64,000 nucleotides of DNA from JBCCDY01 sp039030555 (GTDB lineage: Bacteria; Bacteroidota; Bacteroidia; Cytophagales; Cyclobacteriaceae): the NCBI GenBank assembly GCA_039030555.1, contig JBCCDY010000004.1, positions 62,001 to 126,000 of the forward strand. Direction: 5' to 3'. The position numbers and the translations under genes were made by a program. Positions 18,678 through 26,827 of this stretch are shown here, piece after piece. The stretch's first letter is position 1. Every line of letters starts with the position of its first letter. The notes beneath the pieces were generated by a model. It had not been told where the DNA came from. It made no database searches and saw nothing but the letters and a program-made list of their open reading frames with translations.

Positions 18678-21236
18678 TTAATACATTGAGTCGTAAATAT
18701 CTATCAACTCAAGGTCTGTTTCTTGTCTTTTGATTTGATTAATGGTATCATTAACTCCTTCAAAAATATCTAATGGGATCAATCCTTGAAATGCAACTAA
18801 CCTTACATAGTGTGCTTCGTGGTTTAAAGCGATGTCCTTTAAAACAGAGATTGATTCTTTTTGCTTTTCTTCCGAAGCGAATAAGTTCAATTCGTTGAAA
18901 TTTAGGAGAAGTGACCACAAGTACAATCCTTCAAGTTCTTCTATCTTATTGTAAAACCACTCATGCTTGTTCTCAACCCTATTTGTAGAATAGTACTCCG
19001 ATATGGCTAGGATAAAATCCGGATTTTCAGTTTTTTCATAATCTAATAGCAACTGGTCCGCATTATCTCCTTTTTCTCTAAGATAAGCTCCAAGTGCTGT
19101 ACTAGCTACATAGTAAGAACTGTCAGAAATCTTTTTACCGATAGCTTCAATAGTTTCCTTGGAAGGGTTGTTGGACGCAAGGACTTCTACCGCAGCTGCT
19201 CTTACATCGGACTTCTTATCATCCAGTAATGTGAAAATCTTATTGGAAATGGATTTATCCAATTCACCCGGATAACCATCGAAAGCAAGAACAGCTTGTT
19301 CTCTGATCGACCAAAAATCATCATCCAGTGCATCTTCAAGTACTATTTTTGAAATACTATCCGTCGGATACTCAGATAGAACATCTAAAGCTTCGTGTTT
19401 AGCCTGAATACTACCGGAATGGATATACTGATGCTTCAGTTCCAAGTCTGTCTTAGGGTGGTAGACCTCTCCTGTCAATTGGTAGTCACCATCAATAACT
19501 ACTAAGTCCGGTTGAACGTCAAGGGCAATTTCAAATTCTTCTAATTCATTTTCAATCTGTACCGGGTAACGAATCTGCTCCTCCCCCGTCCAGATATCTA
19601 TATAAATGGGTAACCTATATAAAGGATAGATCGACTTATCCTGAACCTGTTCAATGGAGATCGTCAGGATGCCAGTATCGTAGTTATGCTCTACTTCCAG
19701 TACAGGGTGGCCGGGCGCCAAAAACCACTGGTCGAAAAACCAATTAAGATCTTCTCCGGATACCTCTTCAAAGCTTTGTCTTAAATCAGCTAGTTCTACA
19801 GAAGATAGCGCGTTATCTTGAAGGTATTTTTGAAGTGATTTAAAAAATACCTCATCTCCTACGTAACTTCTGAGCATGTGAAGGACTAATCCACCTTTAG
19901 CATAGGTATGGCTATCGAATAGAGCATCTTCATCCTCGTATTGGTAGCGGATTATGGGAACTCGTTTTTCTTCTGCTTCAGCAAAATACTGTTGCAGTTG
20001 ACCCATCCTCCACAACTGAGCGCTACTAATTCCATCTGCTTTTTCCCTCCACAAAAATTCTGAATAAGTCGCGAAGGCTTCATTCAAAGTTAAGTATGAC
20101 CATGATTCACAAGTAACATAATCTCCAAACCATTGATGGAAAAGTTCATGTGCAATAATATCGTCCCATTCGGCATCAATTAATTCACGATCATTCATTT
20201 GTAATTGCTCCATGAAAGTGGAAGCTGTGGTATTTTCCATTGCCCCGGAAACATAATCCCTCACAACGACCTGTGCGTATTTTTTCCATGGGTATTTAAC
20301 ACCAAGTATTTCCTCGAAATGGGTAAGCATATCCGAGGTATTTCCAAAAATGCTTTTTGCATATTCTGAATACTCAGGTTCTACGTAATACGTCAGCGGA
20401 ATTTTACCGGACTTGTCTTTTACAACTGCAAAATCTCCTACGACAATTGTGAAGAGGTAAGGAGCATGGGGTTTGCTTAACTTCCAGTAATCAGTTCGCT
20501 TTCCTTCATCATCAGTTAGGGATGATTCCAGTATTCCGTTCGATAAGGTCTCATATACTGTATCCACTTTGATGTAGAGTTCTTGAGTACACCTTTCATT
20601 CGGAGTGTTCAGGGTAGGAAACCACCTTGCAGCCGCCTGCGCTTGTCCTTGAGTCCATAACTGTGTAGGCTTGGAAGGAATCGTATCAAGTGGATCTATG
20701 AAAAATAAACCCTTATCTGATTTTATAGCATCGCCATATATGACGGTTAATTCTTCTGGCTTGGCCACATAATCGATTTCAATCGTTATTACATCTCCTC
20801 TTTCATATTCTCTATCCAGATCAATAAAGATCTTGGTGCTATCGTAATCAAAAGTTAACAGCTCGCTTTTATCTACTTTTTTGAGCTTAACACTATTCAA
20901 ATCAAAGCCTTCAGCATCTATTTCGATGGAAGATTGAGGGTAGAAATAAGGTGTGAGTTTTAAGGTTGCTTTACCATTCAATTGTGACTTGCTCCAGTTC
21001 GGCTCAAGCTCCAGCCTGGTATGTAACAGATCGAAAGTTCTAAGCCCGGAACCTCGCCTTTCCCTTTGATCCAGAAGGTAGACAGGATCACTCAAATCAT
21101 CAGTTGAACCTGTAGACGTTACTGTATCAGCTAATTCTTGCGTATCACTACCATTAGAGGCTATCTCAGAAGATTTACAAGAAAATACAGTTATTGAAAC
21201 CCAGAAAAAAAATATACTCCTGTAGGCTTTATACAT
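18678..21236 (-). CDS. M1 family metallopeptidase (aminopeptidase N-like) lipoprotein
   Basis: This is a zinc aminopeptidase that trims N-terminal residues from peptides, probably in the periplasm. The 852-residue protein starts with a lipoprotein signal (ITVFSCKSS), then the M1 beta domain, the substrate motif GAMEN near 328-332, and the zinc site HELFHQWFGDYV with His363, His367 and Glu386 (HEXXH-X18-E). The C-terminal third is made of HEAT-like helical repeats (for example ALDDDFWSIREQAVLAFDGY). It stands alone, divergent from the biotin carrier gene. Confidence 0.93.
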   Translation of the reverse strand: MYKAYRSIFFFWVSITVFSCKSSEIASNGSDTQELADTVTSTGSTDDLSDPVYLLDQRERRGSGLRTFDLLHTRLELEPNWSKSQLNGKATLKLTPYFYPQSSIEIDAEGFDLNSVKLKKVDKSELLTFDYDSTKIFIDLDREYERGDVITIEIDYVAKPEELTVIYGDAIKSDKGLFFIDPLDTIPSKPTQLWTQGQAQAAARWFPTLNTPNERCTQELYIKVDTVYETLSNGILESSLTDDEGKRTDYWKLSKPHAPYLFTIVVGDFAVVKDKSGKIPLTYYVEPEYSEYAKSIFGNTSDMLTHFEEILGVKYPWKKYAQVVVRDYVSGAMENTTASTFMEQLQMNDRELIDAEWDDIIAHELFHQWFGDYVTCESWSYLTLNEAFATYSEFLWREKADGISSAQLWRMGQLQQYFAEAEEKRVPIIRYQYEDEDALFDSHTYAKGGLVLHMLRSYVGDEVFFKSLQKYLQDNALSSVELADLRQSFEEVSGEDLNWFFDQWFLAPGHPVLEVEHNYDTGILTISIEQVQDKSIYPLYRLPIYIDIWTGEEQIRYPVQIENELEEFEIALDVQPDLVVIDGDYQLTGEVYHPKTDLELKHQYIHSGSIQAKHEALDVLSEYPTDSISKIVLEDALDDDFWSIREQAVLAFDGYPGELDKSISNKIFTLLDDKKSDVRAAAVEVLASNNPSKETIEAIGKKISDSSYYVASTALGAYLREKGDNADQLLLDYEKTENPDFILAISEYYSTNRVENKHEWFYNKIEELEGLYLWSLLLNFNELNLFASEEKQKESISVLKDIALNHEAHYVRLVAFQGLIPLDIFEGVNDTINQIKRQETDLELIDIYDSMY

Positions 21237-21298
21237 TTTTTAGTAATTTTTGAGATTATCGAATATATATAATTTATCAGGAATCTAATTTTAATTGA

Positions 21299-21802
21299 AT
21301 GTCTTCATTAAAAGTCCTTGTCGAAGAGCAAAGCTTTGATGTCCAGCAAAAAGATGGGCAGGTTTTTTTAAATAATGAACCCTTTGACTGGGACTTACTA
21401 AAAATCGATGAAGGAAGATTCCAAATCATTCATCAGGATAAATCTTATAACGTCCAGGTTGAAAAAATTGATACCGCGCTTAAGACCATTACTTTTCTGA
21501 TTAACGGCTCAAGAATTACTTCCAGAGTTCAGGATCGACTAGACCTGGTCTTGCAGAAATTAGGTCTTGATAAGTTAGTAGAATCCAAACTTACCAACCT
21601 CAAAGCTCCGATGCCCGGCTTAATTCTGGATGTTAAAGTCTCAGAAGGCGACTCTGTTGAAAAGGGCGACTCCATTCTTGTCCTTGAAGCAATGAAAATG
21701 GAGAATGTTATCAAATCTCCAGGTCCTGGAAAAATAAAGGATATTAAGGTACAAAAAGGAGATAGTGTGGAGAAGAATGGTATTCTCATCGAATTTGAAT
21801 AG
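21299..21802 (+). CDS. Biotin carboxyl carrier protein of an acyl-CoA carboxylase
   Basis: This carries biotin between the carboxylase and transferase centres of a biotin-dependent carboxylase. The 167-residue protein has a C-terminal biotinyl domain with the attachment motif EAMKMEN (Lys133 is the biotinylated residue), preceded by a proline/glycine hinge (KAPMPGLILDVKVSEGD). The N-terminal ~90 residues are a small beta-rich region seen in stand-alone carriers of the propionyl/methylcrotonyl type. The matching carboxyltransferase could be the gene at 59257-60885, about 38 kb away; that pairing is inference. Confidence 0.9.
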   Translation: MSSLKVLVEEQSFDVQQKDGQVFLNNEPFDWDLLKIDEGRFQIIHQDKSYNVQVEKIDTALKTITFLINGSRITSRVQDRLDLVLQKLGLDKLVESKLTNLKAPMPGLILDVKVSEGDSVEKGDSILVLEAMKMENVIKSPGPGKIKDIKVQKGDSVEKNGILIEFE

Positions 21803-21832
21803 TAATATTTATTCGATTATCCTCTACTATTA

Positions 21833-21840
21833 TATCTTTG
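21833..21840 (+). promoter_or_regulatory. Candidate -7 box for pyrH-frr
   Basis: TATCTTTG matches the Bacteroidota -7 consensus TAnnTTTG and lies 28 nt before the pyrH start. The bases at the expected -33 position (ATT) match poorly, so this is only a half-supported promoter. Confidence 0.4.
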
Positions 21841-21868
21841 TCCAATTTTAATCGAAACTATCAAATCA

Positions 21869-22576
21869 ATGAAATATAAAAGGATATTGCTTAAACTTTC
21901 CGGTGAGGCATTAATGGGTGATGGTCAGTATGGAATTGACCCAAAACGCTTGGAGCAATATTCGGAAGAAATAAAAAAGGTTGTTGATCTTGGTATCGAA
22001 ATAGCCATCGTAATAGGAGGTGGTAATATTTTTAGAGGTGTCCAGTCTGAAAATGCTGGGATTGAACGTGTTCAGGGGGATTATATGGGAATGCTTGCTA
22101 CTGTAATCAACGGTATGGCCCTTCAAAGTTCACTTGAAAAACATGGAATGTTTACGCGTTTAATGTCGGGTATAAAAATGGAGCAGGTTTGCGAGCCTTT
22201 TATAAGAAGAAGGGCCGTAAGGCATCTCGAAAAAGGGAGAATAGTCATTTTTGGTGCAGGTATAGGAAATCCTTATTTCACCACCGACTCTACAGCAAGT
22301 CTGCGTGCCATAGAAATTGAATCAGATGTTGTACTTAAAGGCACTCGTGTTGATGGTGTTTATACAGCTGATCCTGAAAAGAATCCTGACGCCAAACGCT
22401 TCTCCAGCATTTCCTTTGATGAAGTCTATCAGAAAGGGCTTAATGTTATGGATATGACGGCTTTCACTTTATGCCAGGAAAATAATTTACCTATTATTGT
22501 ATTCGACATGAACAAGCCAGGAAACTTATTTAAACTTGTTCAGGGCGAAGAAGTAGGAACATTAATTCAATCTTGA
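21869..22576 (+). CDS. pyrH: UMP kinase
   Basis: This phosphorylates UMP to UDP in pyrimidine nucleotide synthesis. The 235-residue amino-acid-kinase-fold protein begins KYKRILLKLSGEALMG and has IVIGGGNIFRG and the nucleotide-binding region VLKGTRVDGVYTADPEKNPD. It is followed after 9 nt by frr, a pairing common to many bacteria. Confidence 0.98.
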   Translation: MKYKRILLKLSGEALMGDGQYGIDPKRLEQYSEEIKKVVDLGIEIAIVIGGGNIFRGVQSENAGIERVQGDYMGMLATVINGMALQSSLEKHGMFTRLMSGIKMEQVCEPFIRRRAVRHLEKGRIVIFGAGIGNPYFTTDSTASLRAIEIESDVVLKGTRVDGVYTADPEKNPDAKRFSSISFDEVYQKGLNVMDMTAFTLCQENNLPIIVFDMNKPGNLFKLVQGEEVGTLIQS

Positions 22577-22585
22577 TTTTTTATA

Positions 22586-23146
22586 ATGGAAGAGATTCAG
22601 ATGTATTTGGATGAGGCTAAAGATTTAATGGAAAAAGCCGTTCAGCATGCCTCAAATGAATTGTTAAAAATAAGGGCCGGAAAAGCTACCCCGAATATGG
22701 TTGATGGTGTTATGGTTGAGTATTACGGAAACAATACCCCGCTTAATCAGGTAGCTTCCGTGAACACGCCTGATGCACGTTCAATTGTGATTAAACCCTG
22801 GGAAAAAGCCATGATCCAGGAAATTGAAAAAGCTATAATCAATAGCGACCTTGGATTAAATCCTCAAAATGATGGGGAAATAGTTCGAATCACTGTTCCT
22901 CCTTTGACCGAAGAAAGAAGAAAGGTTCTGGTTAAGCAGGCAAAACATGAGGCTGAGCAAAGTAAAGTTGGAGTTAGAAATGCGAGAAAAGAGGTAAACG
23001 ACGGCTTGAGGTCTCTATTAAAAGAAGGTGCTTCTGAGGATGATGTCAAAAGAGCTGAAGATAAAGTGCAAGAATTAACGAACTCTTACAGTAATAAAAT
23101 AGACGAAATTCTAGCCAAGAAGGAAGAGGATATTATGACCGTTTAG
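22586..23146 (+). CDS. frr: Ribosome recycling factor
   Basis: With EF-G this releases ribosomes from mRNA after termination. The 186-residue protein has the expected length and motifs (LLKIRAGKATPNMVDGVMVEYYG and VPPLTEERRKVLVKQAKHEA). Its stop overlaps the stop region of the convergent nadD by 4 nt, so no space remains for a terminator between them. Confidence 0.98.
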   Translation: MEEIQMYLDEAKDLMEKAVQHASNELLKIRAGKATPNMVDGVMVEYYGNNTPLNQVASVNTPDARSIVIKPWEKAMIQEIEKAIINSDLGLNPQNDGEIVRITVPPLTEERRKVLVKQAKHEAEQSKVGVRNARKEVNDGLRSLLKEGASEDDVKRAEDKVQELTNSYSNKIDEILAKKEEDIMTV

Positions 23147-23715
23147 GTGTAGTATTTCCTGGATTTGATCAGCTCGTAAACTGGTTCTGGTGTTAAATAC
23201 TGAACTGATTTACCTTCTTTTATATATTTTCTAATCAAGGTTGAAGATATATCTACTACAGGGGCATCGACTACTGTAATATTGGAGTTTGACTTAAACT
23301 CGGAGTTTTTTTCAACAGGTCTTGGGTATACATAAACTCCATAATCATTAAGAATAGCTTCGTAATTTTTCCATCGATCAAAACTTAAAAGATTATCCTC
23401 TCCTATAATCAATTTGAAATCATACGAGGAGAAACGTTCTGAAAGATAGGCTAAGGTATGACTGGTGTAGCTTGGCTTAGGCAATGAAAATTCAATGTCT
23501 GATGCATGAAAATCAGGATGATTACCAATAGCTTCCCTAACCATATCAATCCTATCGAATTCATGTAATAATGATCCAGAATCCTTAAAAGGATTTTGTG
23601 GTGATACCACGAACCAAATTTTCTCAAGGTCAGAGTTGTTGAGTACTGATTGGGCTATTATGAGATGCCCGATATGAATAGGGTTAAATGAGCCAAAAAG
23701 AAGACCTACTCTCAT
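23143..23715 (-). CDS. nadD: Nicotinate-nucleotide adenylyltransferase
   Basis: This transfers AMP to nicotinate mononucleotide in NAD synthesis. The 190-residue protein has the nucleotidyltransferase motif GSFNPIHIGHLIIA (residues 8-21, HxGH) and the C-terminal ISSTLIRKYIKEGKSVQYLT. The start overlaps the gmk stop by 1 nt (TAATG), so the genes are translationally coupled. It is the last gene of the sigma/anti-sigma/gmk operon. Confidence 0.96.
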   Translation of the reverse strand: MRVGLLFGSFNPIHIGHLIIAQSVLNNSDLEKIWFVVSPQNPFKDSGSLLHEFDRIDMVREAIGNHPDFHASDIEFSLPKPSYTSHTLAYLSERFSSYDFKLIIGEDNLLSFDRWKNYEAILNDYGVYVYPRPVEKNSEFKSNSNITVVDAPVVDISSTLIRKYIKEGKSVQYLTPEPVYELIKSRKYYT

Positions 23716-24293
23716 TAGTCTTTATCCACAAAGTTGTTGACCAATTTTTCGGCTTTCTCTAAAGTATCATCCAGTTTTTCATTTGAAAGGGAAATATCAA
23801 ATTGATCCTCAAATCCCATTTCAAACTCTGCCTTAAAGAGTCTTTGAGAAAGGCTTTTTTCATCTTCTGACCCTCTATCCTTAAGTCGTTCTTTCAGCGT
23901 TTCAAAAGATGGCACTTTAACGAAAATGGCTAGTGCCCGATCACCAAAATACTTTTTAAGGTTAAGTCCGCCTTTCACATCAACATCAAAGATCACATGA
24001 TGTCCTTTTTCCCAAATTCGTTCAATCTCAGACTTGAGTGTTCCATAAAAATTACCTTCGTAAACTTCCTGCCATTCAATGAATTCCTTTTCGTCAATTT
24101 TATTCTTGAATTCACTCGGTGACATAAAGTAATAGTCTTTACCATTTACTTCACTCCTACCTCTTTTATCACGGGTACAAGCCGAAATAGAGAAGTCTAT
24201 TACGCTATTAGTTTTAACAATGTGTTTAACTATGGTGGTTTTCCCTGATCCGGATGGAGCAGAAAATATGATGGCTTTTCCTTTGGAGGACAT
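23715..24293 (-). CDS. gmk: Guanylate kinase
   Basis: This converts GMP to GDP. The 192-residue protein has the P-loop SAPSGSGKTTIVKHI (about 11-25) and the GMP-binding segments STRDKRG-like (ACTRDKRGRSEVNGKDYYF) and VIFDVDVKGGLNLKKYF. It overlaps the anti-sigma gene by 1 nt and nadD by 1 nt, in a fully packed operon. Confidence 0.97.
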   Translation of the reverse strand: MSSKGKAIIFSAPSGSGKTTIVKHIVKTNSVIDFSISACTRDKRGRSEVNGKDYYFMSPSEFKNKIDEKEFIEWQEVYEGNFYGTLKSEIERIWEKGHHVIFDVDVKGGLNLKKYFGDRALAIFVKVPSFETLKERLKDRGSEDEKSLSQRLFKAEFEMGFEDQFDISLSNEKLDDTLEKAEKLVNNFVDKD

Positions 24294-24562
24294 TAAACGT
24301 ACTGAGCGAGTTTTTCTTTGATAGATGGAATGAGGTCATTAGGGATATTGAGCTTGAGTACCTTTTCCCTTATGATCGACTTGAATTCAGCATCGAATTG
24401 GTATTCTTCCAGACATGATAGGCATTCTTCCGTATGTGATTCGAAAAATTCTATTTGATCATTTGAAGCCTCATCATCAACCAGCAACTGAATAATTTCC
24501 GCACACTTACACTTTCCTTCACCTTCCTTTGATTCTGATGATTCTTTAGAATTCTTGGTCAT
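24293..24562 (-). CDS. Anti-sigma factor (ZAS-type zinc-binding)
   Basis: This 89-residue soluble protein has the zinc-binding anti-sigma pattern: Cys18 and Cys20, then His43-x3-Cys47-x2-Cys50 (SHTEECLSC). Such proteins bind their ECF sigma factor, often in a redox-responsive way. It has no membrane segment. It lies 6 nt after the ECF sigma gene and overlaps gmk by 1 nt. Function is inferred from motif and position. Confidence 0.8.
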   Translation of the reverse strand: MTKNSKESSESKEGEGKCKCAEIIQLLVDDEASNDQIEFFESHTEECLSCLEEYQFDAEFKSIIREKVLKLNIPNDLIPSIKEKLAQYV

Positions 24563-24568
24563 AATAGA

Positions 24569-25159
24569 TCAGTTTTGATAACCCATGGTTTTCGCATACG
24601 AATTAAGCTTATCTTTCAAAAGATTCCTAGCCCTGTGAAGCCTCGAACGAACAGTTCCAATAGGTATATCGAGAATTTTTGCCATCTCCTCGTAAGTAAA
24701 TCCTTCCAGGTCACATAAAATAATCACCGTTCTAAAATCGACTGCCAAAGAGTTGAGGGCATTAGTAATTTCATCGCCCAACATATCTTTGAAAGCGTCA
24801 ATTCGTAAATCAGTAGTAATGCTTTTATCAACATCTTCTGAATTGTAATAACTCTCTACTTCCTGATAATCGACCTTTGCAGGCTGCTTACTTTTCTTTC
24901 GAAAGTCATTTATAAAGCTGTTTTTCAATATACGGAACAACCAAGCTTTAGCGTTGGTTCCGGTTTGAAAAGAGTTAATAAAACGATAGGCCTTCATATA
25001 AGTCTCCTGCACCAAATCCTTTGCTTCATCTTCATCAAATGTGAGTCGGTAGGCAAAATTATACATGGAGTTTACATGAGGCATGAACTCGTTATCGAAC
25101 ACTCTAAGTTTATCCTTTCGGCTGTAATCAGCTTTTTGGAAAGATTCCACTTCTGTCAT
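24569..25159 (-). CDS. RNA polymerase ECF sigma factor
   Basis: The 196-residue sigma-70 family protein has region 2 (MYNFAYRLTFDEDEAKDLVQ then ETYMKAYRF) and region 4 (DFRTVIILCDLEGFTYEEMA then KILDIPIGTVRSRLHRAR). It directs polymerase to a special promoter set, restrained by the cotranscribed anti-sigma factor. It is first in the operon with anti-sigma, gmk and nadD. What stress it answers cannot be read from the sequence. Confidence 0.95.
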   Translation of the reverse strand: MTEVESFQKADYSRKDKLRVFDNEFMPHVNSMYNFAYRLTFDEDEAKDLVQETYMKAYRFINSFQTGTNAKAWLFRILKNSFINDFRKKSKQPAKVDYQEVESYYNSEDVDKSITTDLRIDAFKDMLGDEITNALNSLAVDFRTVIILCDLEGFTYEEMAKILDIPIGTVRSRLHRARNLLKDKLNSYAKTMGYQN

Positions 25160-25240
25160 AAGACCATATTTATTAAGCTGGTACTATGAATACGTCTTTT
25201 CATATTCAATGTTGGAACATATATGACAAAAATTGTGCAA

Positions 25241-25266
25241 GATATTGAAATAGTCGTTTCAATATC
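25241..25266 (-). terminator. Hairpin downstream of the membrane-protein gene
   Basis: A perfect 10-bp stem GATATTGAAA/TTTCAATATC has a 6-nt loop, 12 nt past the stop of the 25279 gene. The T-rich run after it (CAATTTTTG) is delayed, so it may be a weak terminator or an operator-like palindrome in front of the ECF sigma gene. Confidence 0.45.
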
Positions 25267-25278
25267 CGAGACGTAACC

Positions 25279-25932
25279 TTATTTGTAGATAAAACCGTTT
25301 TTCGGGAAAAGCATAATGATAAATGCTGACAAAGCGGCAGATAATTCCAATAGTTCCCACTTTCTACTTGCCTGAATAATCAGAATTACCATAGCTGTTC
25401 CTACAAACGCAATAACCGTATGTCTTTGAGGGAGAGGGATATAAAACTTATCTATAAAATTTTTGAAAGGCTCCTTTCGGTCATAGAGTATTGGGAAAAC
25501 AAGCATGTAAACCAGTATCCCTATGGAAAGTAGTTGACCGAAAATCAGTTTATTGATCTTAACTCCATTCACTGTAAGATTATGAAGGTTCGTTTCGCCT
25601 TGAGCATTATTCTCTTCGAAAAATTCTGAGGATTTTACTTCAAACATTCTCTGCCCCCAGGATACTTCTTCACCTGCCACAAAAAAGAAAAGTATTCCTA
25701 TAAAAAAAGTGACTGGAAAAAATAAGCCTTTTTTGTTGCCCTTAAGTTTAAATGCATAAATGAAGGCGATTATTGATGATACAAGGAAGAAAACAGCGGT
25801 TCCATATTCTACGAAACCATCTTCACGCATATAGCTTTCTTCGAAAAATGACTGATCGTAAAAGGCGAAGAATAAACCCAGAAGGTTTACACCGACCATT
25901 ATGCTAATGATAACTTTTTCTAATGGTTTCAT
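25279..25932 (-). CDS. Polytopic membrane protein of unknown function
   Basis: The 217-residue protein has about six or seven membrane segments (for example IISIMVGVNLLGLFFAF, YGTAVFFLVSSIIAFIYAF, PVTFFIGILFFFVAGEE and QLLSIGILVYMLVFPILY). Between segments three and four is a conserved-looking motif, GEEVSWGQRMFEV, then GETNLHNLTVNG. I have seen the EE-SWGQR...NLHN pattern in uncharacterised membrane proteins of several phyla but know no function. It appears to be a single-gene unit. Confidence 0.75.
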   Translation of the reverse strand: MKPLEKVIISIMVGVNLLGLFFAFYDQSFFEESYMREDGFVEYGTAVFFLVSSIIAFIYAFKLKGNKKGLFFPVTFFIGILFFFVAGEEVSWGQRMFEVKSSEFFEENNAQGETNLHNLTVNGVKINKLIFGQLLSIGILVYMLVFPILYDRKEPFKNFIDKFYIPLPQRHTVIAFVGTAMVILIIQASRKWELLELSAALSAFIIMLFPKNGFIYK

Positions 25933-26041
25933 CTTTACGATTTTTCTTTTGAATGGTCATGCTGAATTTACAATCTCAGGTGGCCGGAATTCATTAACCG
26001 ATTAATACAAATTCGATCTTGAATAATTGTACTCATTTCAC

Positions 26042-26773
26042 TTATCGCGTATAATAATTAAACCAGCTTCTGATTTTCATCTGGATAACACCGAGTACAG
26101 CTTCTTTAAATATCCCTCTTGACATTTTAGATTGACCTTTAACTCGATCTGTAAATATTATAGGTATTTCTACAATTTTAAAGCCATACTTCCAGGCTAT
26201 GAACTTCATTTCAATCTGAAATGCATAGCCGACAAATTTAATATTATCCAGGTTTATGGTTTCAAGTACTTCTCTTTTATAGCATTTAAAGCCGGCTGTA
26301 GTATCAGCTATATCTAAACCTGTAACTAAACGAACATATACGCTTGCAAAGTATGACATCAACATCCTGCCCATGGGCCAATTGACCACATTAACTCCCG
26401 ACACATACCTGGAGCCAACTGCAAGGTCATATCCATCTTGCTCACAAGCTTTCCAAAGCTTAAGAAGATCGTTTGGATCATGAGAGAAGTCGGCGTCCAT
26501 TTCAAAAATGTAATCGTAACCTAGCTCAATGGCTTTTTTAAAACCATGGATATATGCAGTGCCAAGACCCGATTTTTCTTGCCGGACTTCCAGAATTATT
26601 CTATTTGGAAAAGAATCTGAAAGATCCTTTACTTTATTACCAGTGCCATCCGGAGAATTATCATCTACAATTAGAATATCAAACTCGGGTTTAAGAGATA
26701 TTACGGCAGTAACAATGCCTCCAATATTTTCTATCTCGTTGTATGTAGGGATTACGACTACCTGCCTGCTCAA
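26042..26773 (-). CDS. GT2 glycosyltransferase, polyprenol-phosphate mannose synthase type
   Basis: This probably moves a sugar from a nucleotide sugar to a polyprenyl phosphate for use in cell-surface glycans. The 243-residue protein has the GT-A fold markers VVIPTYNEIENIGGIVTAV, ILIVDDNSPDGTG and the metal/donor site FEMDADFSHDPNDL, and matches DPM1-like enzymes without the C-terminal membrane domain. Translation seems to start at TTG (26773), because an in-frame stop lies just upstream. A -7-like TAAGTTTG is at 26792-26799. Confidence 0.9.
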   Translation of the reverse strand: MSRQVVVIPTYNEIENIGGIVTAVISLKPEFDILIVDDNSPDGTGNKVKDLSDSFPNRIILEVRQEKSGLGTAYIHGFKKAIELGYDYIFEMDADFSHDPNDLLKLWKACEQDGYDLAVGSRYVSGVNVVNWPMGRMLMSYFASVYVRLVTGLDIADTTAGFKCYKREVLETINLDNIKFVGYAFQIEMKFIAWKYGFKIVEIPIIFTDRVKGQSKMSRGIFKEAVLGVIQMKIRSWFNYYTR

Positions 26774-26827
26774 AGTCTAAAAAGTAATCTACAAACTTAA
26801 GAATTAATCATTCAAATGATAGGGCTA

